From: Kordiimonadaceae bacterium
Lineage (GTDB): Bacteria > Pseudomonadota > Alphaproteobacteria > Sphingomonadales > Kordiimonadaceae
Assembly: GCA_017640725.1 (NCBI GenBank)
Contig: JAEPQB010000001.1
Span: 1,736,001 to 1,800,000, forward strand
Direction of reading: 5' to 3'
DNA: 64,000 nucleotides
Shown: in pieces, positions 60,428-64,000 of the stretch
How positions within the stretch are numbered: position 1 is the stretch's first letter
How the letters are laid out: every line of letters starts with the position of its first letter
Translations under genes and position numbers: made by a program
Notes under the pieces: generated by a model
The model's input: the letters and a program-made list of their open reading frames with translations, nothing else
Databases searched by the model: none
Told to the model about the DNA's origin: nothing

Positions 60428-60951
60428 AGTATCTAATTGTTGTTCTATCAGCTTTTCTGGTTTCAGCCTGTTCGATATCCGTGGACGGCGAGAAGTATCT
60501 GGATGCTGGCGCGCCATTTGACCTCTATGAGTTTTTTGACGGCGATGTAAAAGCCTGGGGCATTGTGCAAGACCGGGACGGCAACTTGCTGCAGCGGTTT
60601 GAAGTGGATATAGCGGGCAGCGTTGAAAACGGTGAACTCACGCTGGATGAAACATTCCGTTACAGCCTGGGTGACGGCGCAAAAGAACGCATCTGGAAAA
60701 TCCAGAAACTTGATGGCCCCAATTACACAGGCACCGCTGGCGATATCGCCGGGCCCGCAACGGGTGAGGCCTTCGGCAACGCCTTCTATTGGGCCTATGA
60801 AATGGACCTGCCCGTCGACGACACAACCTACCGGGTGAATTTTCAGGACTGGATCTGGGCGTTTGACAACAAAACAATCGTCAATCGGTCCTACATCAAA
60901 AAGTTCGGTATCGTGTGGTCAGAGGTGACCATCTTCATGCAGAAGCAATAA
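60424..60951 (+). CDS. DUF3833 lipoprotein
   Basis: 175 residues. The lipobox is LVSACS with the lipidated Cys16, so it is an outer-membrane or inner-membrane lipoprotein. The mature part has YEFFDGDVKAWGIVQDRDGN, RFEVDIAGSVENGELTLDE and WAYEMDLPVDDTTYRVNFQDW (in parts), the DUF3833 pattern. The family has no known function. Its TAA stop is directly followed, with no spacer, by the stop of the kinase on the other strand. It ends the five-gene unit. Confidence 0.9.
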   Translation: MKYLIVVLSAFLVSACSISVDGEKYLDAGAPFDLYEFFDGDVKAWGIVQDRDGNLLQRFEVDIAGSVENGELTLDETFRYSLGDGAKERIWKIQKLDGPNYTGTAGDIAGPATGEAFGNAFYWAYEMDLPVDDTTYRVNFQDWIWAFDNKTIVNRSYIKKFGIVWSEVTIFMQKQ

Positions 60952-62304
60952 CTACGAAACACGCTCGAAGGTGAGGTGGCAGCAAAGGCCAGAGCCATCC
61001 TTGCCTTCCGCGAGTTCAAGCCTGGCGCGATGCAGGTCAACGATTGCAGCTACCATCGCCAGCCCCAAGCCGTTTCCAGATTGGGAACGGCTTTTGTCTA
61101 CCCGGTAAAACCGTCTCAGTACCTTTTCCCGCTCTGCCGGGGAAATGCCCTGACCCGTGTCACACACCGAAACCCGCACGAAATTGTGGTCAACTGTTGC
61201 ATCAATCGTGACACCACCGTCGCCTGTAAACTTGATCGCATTGTCGAGTAGGTTCGAAAACAGCTGGAACAACAGGTCACGGTCGCCATAAATGCAAGAA
61301 GGGACGCATGCTAGTTCAAGGGTCAGGGCCTTGTCTTCTGCCAGCGGTTCGTACATCTCCACAACATCACCCAGAAGTTCTTCGACCTGCACATCTGCAA
61401 AGGCGCTTTTGCGCCGCTCAGTTTCAATGGAGGTAATGCGCAGCAAGCTGGTAAAAATATTCAGGATATTATCCACTTCACCCAGTAGCTGATCGCGCGC
61501 GTCGCTGTCGGGCAAGCGGTCCAGGTCGCCGCGAAGCCGGGTGAGCGGGGTGCGCAGGTCATGGGCAATACTGTCAGAGACAGACTTTACGCCCAGCATG
61601 GTTGTCTCCAGTTCTCCAAGCAGGCGATTGAGCACCGCCGACAGTTTGCTCAAGTCATCCCAGGAACTGTCAACCGGCACGCGTTCTGACAGATTGCCGG
61701 TATTGATGATGCGGTTGGCGGTATCAGCAATGCGGTTCATGCGATTGGCCACATACCAACCGACAATCAAGCACGCGACGGCAAAGCTGACAAAAAGGGC
61801 AATCATCACCCAGCCAAAGGTCTGGGCAAACCACTGTGCTGTGTTCAGGCTAGTAACGTCGCGCCCAACCAACAGGAACCGCCCATCAGGCAGCGTCATG
61901 ATACGTGCCACTGCCACCCGGTGTTCATGGCTTGGGGCGCTGGCATACTCAAACCGGATCAGGCCTTCTTTGACGACAACCACATTGTCTGCCGGCCAAG
62001 TAGCAATGTTGCCGGAAATGGTCAGGCTATCAGCACCCTTCAGGGCGTAAAGAAAACCAAGCGGATTATTGGTGAGGGCGTCGTTAAACCATGCCTGAAG
62101 CGGGGCATGCCCCCGCTCGGCTACGGACCGTGCGGTGCGCATTTCTGCAAGAATGGCGGTGTCAGCTTCTTCAACGAAAGTTTCTTCGCTGGCAAAGACA
62201 ATGAAGTAGGCTGCAAACCCAACCCCTAACAGCATTAGGCCTGCCAACAATGCCCCCAGCGCCAAGCTTGAGCTGCGGCTGTAACGGGTAAGCGCTTCTG
62301 TCAT
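60952..62304 (-). CDS. Sensor histidine kinase with HAMP domain
   Basis: 450 residues. A transmembrane segment at about 14-37, a sensor domain (38-160), a second segment (163-186), a HAMP domain (about 187-240, VANRMNRIADTANRIINTGNL onwards), then the H-box SIAHDLRTPLTRLRGDLD with His248. The ATP-binding domain shows LFSNLLDNAIKFTGDGG, VCDTGQGISPAERE, FYRVDKSRSQSGNGLGLAMVAAI (in parts). It is the partner of the regulator at 62301, which it overlaps by 4 bases. The layout is that of QseC/PmrB-like kinases; the signal is unknown. Confidence 0.94.
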   Translation of the reverse strand: MTEALTRYSRSSSLALGALLAGLMLLGVGFAAYFIVFASEETFVEEADTAILAEMRTARSVAERGHAPLQAWFNDALTNNPLGFLYALKGADSLTISGNIATWPADNVVVVKEGLIRFEYASAPSHEHRVAVARIMTLPDGRFLLVGRDVTSLNTAQWFAQTFGWVMIALFVSFAVACLIVGWYVANRMNRIADTANRIINTGNLSERVPVDSSWDDLSKLSAVLNRLLGELETTMLGVKSVSDSIAHDLRTPLTRLRGDLDRLPDSDARDQLLGEVDNILNIFTSLLRITSIETERRKSAFADVQVEELLGDVVEMYEPLAEDKALTLELACVPSCIYGDRDLLFQLFSNLLDNAIKFTGDGGVTIDATVDHNFVRVSVCDTGQGISPAEREKVLRRFYRVDKSRSQSGNGLGLAMVAAIVDLHRARLELAEGKDGSGLCCHLTFERVS

Positions 62305-62987
62305 GTAGGGGCCTGCATGCGGTAGCCTGCGCCGCGTACGGTTTCAATCAATTGCGTGTCAGAGTTTGGGCTAATTTTCTGCCTCAGTCGGCTGATATGC
62401 ACATCGATGATGTTGGTTTGAGGATCAAAATTATAATCCCATACGTTTTCAAGAAGCATGGTGCGGGTCACCACCTGACCCTGATGCCGCAAAAGATACT
62501 CAAGCAGTTTAAACTCTCTGGTTTGCAGCTCCACTGACTGACCTGACCGTGTCACCGTGCGCGCAAGCAAGTCCATTTCGAGGTCAAAGCACTGAAGCTT
62601 GGTTTGCTCGGCGCCTGCTGGTTTGCTGCGGGCAATCATCACCTCAAGTCGTGCTACCAATTCTTCAAAGGCAAAGGGTTTGATCAGATAATCATCTGCG
62701 CCAGCCTTAAGGCCTTTCACGCGTTCTTCCACGCTGCTTAGGGCGCTGAGCACCAGCACAGGTGTTTGAATGTCAGAGGCCCTGAGCGCGTTTAAAATCG
62801 TCAGACCCTCAACCCCTGGCAGCATGCGATCGGTGATAATGGCGTCATAGGTTTCGGTGGTGGCCAGAAAAAGACCATCTTTGCCGTCCGATGCCGTGTC
62901 GACGGTGAAGCCAAGCTCGCGCAGGCCTTTTTCAATATAGCCGACGACCTCTTTATCGTCCTCAATCACCAAAATACGCATTGTCAT
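62301..62987 (-). CDS. OmpR-family response regulator
   Basis: 228 residues. The receiver domain has VIEDDKE, the phosphoacceptor Asp53 in AIITDRMLPGVEG, Ser in VLSALS and Lys in LIKPFA; the DNA-binding domain has LQTREFKLLEYLLRHQGQVV, LLENVWDYNFDPQTNIIDVH and ISRLRQKI. The start is ATG 62987 or ATG 62981; the second has the better-placed AAGAG. It diverges from the hydrolase gene at 63123 and precedes its kinase. Local targets might include the divergent gene; no clear direct repeat was seen in 62988-63122. Confidence 0.94.
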   Translation of the reverse strand: MTMRILVIEDDKEVVGYIEKGLRELGFTVDTASDGKDGLFLATTETYDAIITDRMLPGVEGLTILNALRASDIQTPVLVLSALSSVEERVKGLKAGADDYLIKPFAFEELVARLEVMIARSKPAGAEQTKLQCFDLEMDLLARTVTRSGQSVELQTREFKLLEYLLRHQGQVVTRTMLLENVWDYNFDPQTNIIDVHISRLRQKISPNSDTQLIETVRGAGYRMQAPT

Positions 62988-63122
62988 CTCTTTTGCTTAC
63001 AGGGCGCACTGACTCTACGAGTATTGAAGGCCGATCGGACCATTTGAGGCTTTCTTCTCAGACAGATGCCTATTATTGTATGGATGGTCAATAAGGCGAA
63101 TAGCGGGCACGGGGAGACGCTG

Positions 63123-64000
63123 ATGAAACTTTGGAAGAAAATCCTGCTGATTGTGGTTGCGGCAATTGTGCTTGTTCCCGCCGGCGTCTATCTCACATCG
63201 CTGGATTGGGACAGAACGCACCGGGCTTATGTGTCCAGTCTTCCCCTGTTTGAAACGGGTGTGGCAGACGGTGAGTATCAGATCACTGCCGGTGACTTCA
63301 CGTACCGTGCCCGGGTCGCAGGTTTGAATAATACGGGCCCGAATATTCTGCTGCTACACGGATTTCCGGAGTCGTCCGTTATCTGGGAAGAACTGATCGC
63401 TGCCGCAGCGAGTGAGGGGTTTCGGGTGGTTGCATTTGATCAGCGTGGCTACAGCCCGGGCGCGCGACCAAGCGGCGTTGAAAACTATAAGCTGCCGCTA
63501 CTGATTAACGACGTTTACGCGGTCGCAGATGCCGTGGGGTTCGACACATTTCACTTGGCAGGCCACGACTGGGGCGCTGTTGTTGGCTGGTTCACTGTCA
63601 TGAACAATGACTATGGCCGCATAAATAGCTGGGCGGCGCTTTCGATCCCGCATTCAGGTGTGTTTTTTAAAGGCACGATTGACGACCCGGTTCAAGCTGA
63701 ACGGTCAGGCTATGTGAAGTTTCTGCAGCGCCCGTTTTTGCCAGAGTTTCTGTTCACCATGCGGTCGCAAAAGTCGCTGAAAGACATGTTTGCGCGCGTA
63801 CCTGCCAGAAACCGGGACGAATATATTCGCATCCAGTCTGAGCCAGGCGCCCTTACAGCGGCATTAAACTGGTACCGTGCCGTTGATGTAACCGCGATTG
63901 CCGAAGGGGCAGAGTTTCAGAAAGCAGTTGCGCTGCCGACCCTGTTTATTTGGGGCAAAAATGATTTTGTGATTTCTGAATCCGTTATTGCATCAGCGCG
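63123..64000 (+). CDS. Epoxide-hydrolase-like alpha/beta hydrolase (3' end missing)
   Basis: The frame is open from ATG 63123 (GGGGAG upstream) through the right edge, giving 292 codons and no stop. The N-terminus is a membrane anchor or signal (KILLIVVAAIVLVPAGVYL). The oxyanion motif is LLHGFPESS, then VAFDQRGYSPGARP, and the nucleophile is Asp149 in LAGHDWGAVVGW, the epoxide hydrolase/haloalkane dehalogenase type with an aspartate nucleophile. The final His lies beyond the window. The protein resembles soluble epoxide hydrolases with an extra N-terminal anchor. It diverges from the two-component system. Confidence 0.88.
   Translation, partial: MKLWKKILLIVVAAIVLVPAGVYLTSLDWDRTHRAYVSSLPLFETGVADGEYQITAGDFTYRARVAGLNNTGPNILLLHGFPESSVIWEELIAAAASEGFRVVAFDQRGYSPGARPSGVENYKLPLLINDVYAVADAVGFDTFHLAGHDWGAVVGWFTVMNNDYGRINSWAALSIPHSGVFFKGTIDDPVQAERSGYVKFLQRPFLPEFLFTMRSQKSLKDMFARVPARNRDEYIRIQSEPGALTAALNWYRAVDVTAIAEGAEFQKAVALPTLFIWGKNDFVISESVIASA

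Noticed and set aside
1-64000. CRISPR arrays, tRNA or rRNA genes, insertion sequences or phage genes
   Set aside because: Reading both strands showed no regularly spaced repeats, no transposase or integrase motifs and no tRNA-like cloverleaf segments in the short intergenic gaps.

Overview
The window is a dense stretch of a Gram-negative chromosome with roughly 52-55% G+C by eye. Almost every base is coding. There are no rRNA or tRNA genes, insertion sequences, phage genes or CRISPR arrays that I can see. The gene mix is two-component systems, Tat and Sec secreted proteins, isocitrate lyase with malate synthase G, an acyl-CoA-responsive XRE regulator, and DUF1501/DUF1800. This suggests an aerobic, probably marine proteobacterium, most likely an alphaproteobacterium (Kordiimonas-like). 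That placement is an inference from gene content, not from a phylogenetic marker.

Positions 1-19630 hold an amine-catabolism island. A leftward operon (10448 to 2232) encodes a putrescine-type aminotransferase, a GNAT acetyltransferase, two phytoene-dehydrogenase-like FAD oxidoreductases, a GcvT-like folate protein and a Tat-exported spermidine-dehydrogenase-like flavoprotein. A third FAD oxidoreductase (cut by the left edge) and a second class III aminotransferase diverge around a TetR-type inverted repeat. To the right, a GntR regulator, a PuuC-like aldehyde dehydrogenase, a class I amidotransferase, an ethanolamine-family permease, a glutamine-synthetase-like ligase, a second aldehyde dehydrogenase and an iron alcohol dehydrogenase look like a gamma-glutamylation route for an amine or amino alcohol. 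The palindrome TGTGATCACA occurs on both sides of the GntR gene and probably coordinates both arms.

Positions 19805-27254 hold the most unusual part. One operon runs through a 7TM diguanylate cyclase, a patatin phospholipase, a divergent cytochrome P450 whose I-helix lacks the usual acid-alcohol pair, two tandem related proteins of unknown function and a DyP-type peroxidase. A heme-oxygenase-like diiron candidate follows. This could be a lipid-peroxide or oxylipin-type system.

Positions 27374-36773 carry two AraC regulators, a DoxX protein, an NmrA-like protein, an Old Yellow Enzyme and a tandem pair of secreted S9 peptidases. The second S9 protein has lost its catalytic serine.

Positions 36846-45347 are central carbon metabolism: malate synthase G, isocitrate lyase with its divergent ScfR/RamB-like regulator across an array of TTGTAA motifs, a haloacetate dehalogenase with a full active site, and leuCD.

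Positions 45475-57093 include an FtsX/ATPase export system divergent from a two-component system that seems to control it and a secreted hydrolase through 11-bp-spaced repeats. They also hold a PhnZ-like HD-domain protein, an acyl-CoA synthetase and a DUF1800/DUF1501 pair.

Positions 57296-64000 carry a solute-binding protein, a five-gene SnoaL/SDR/DUF2878/chalcone-isomerase-like/DUF3833 operon, a second two-component system, and an epoxide-hydrolase-like gene cut by the right edge.
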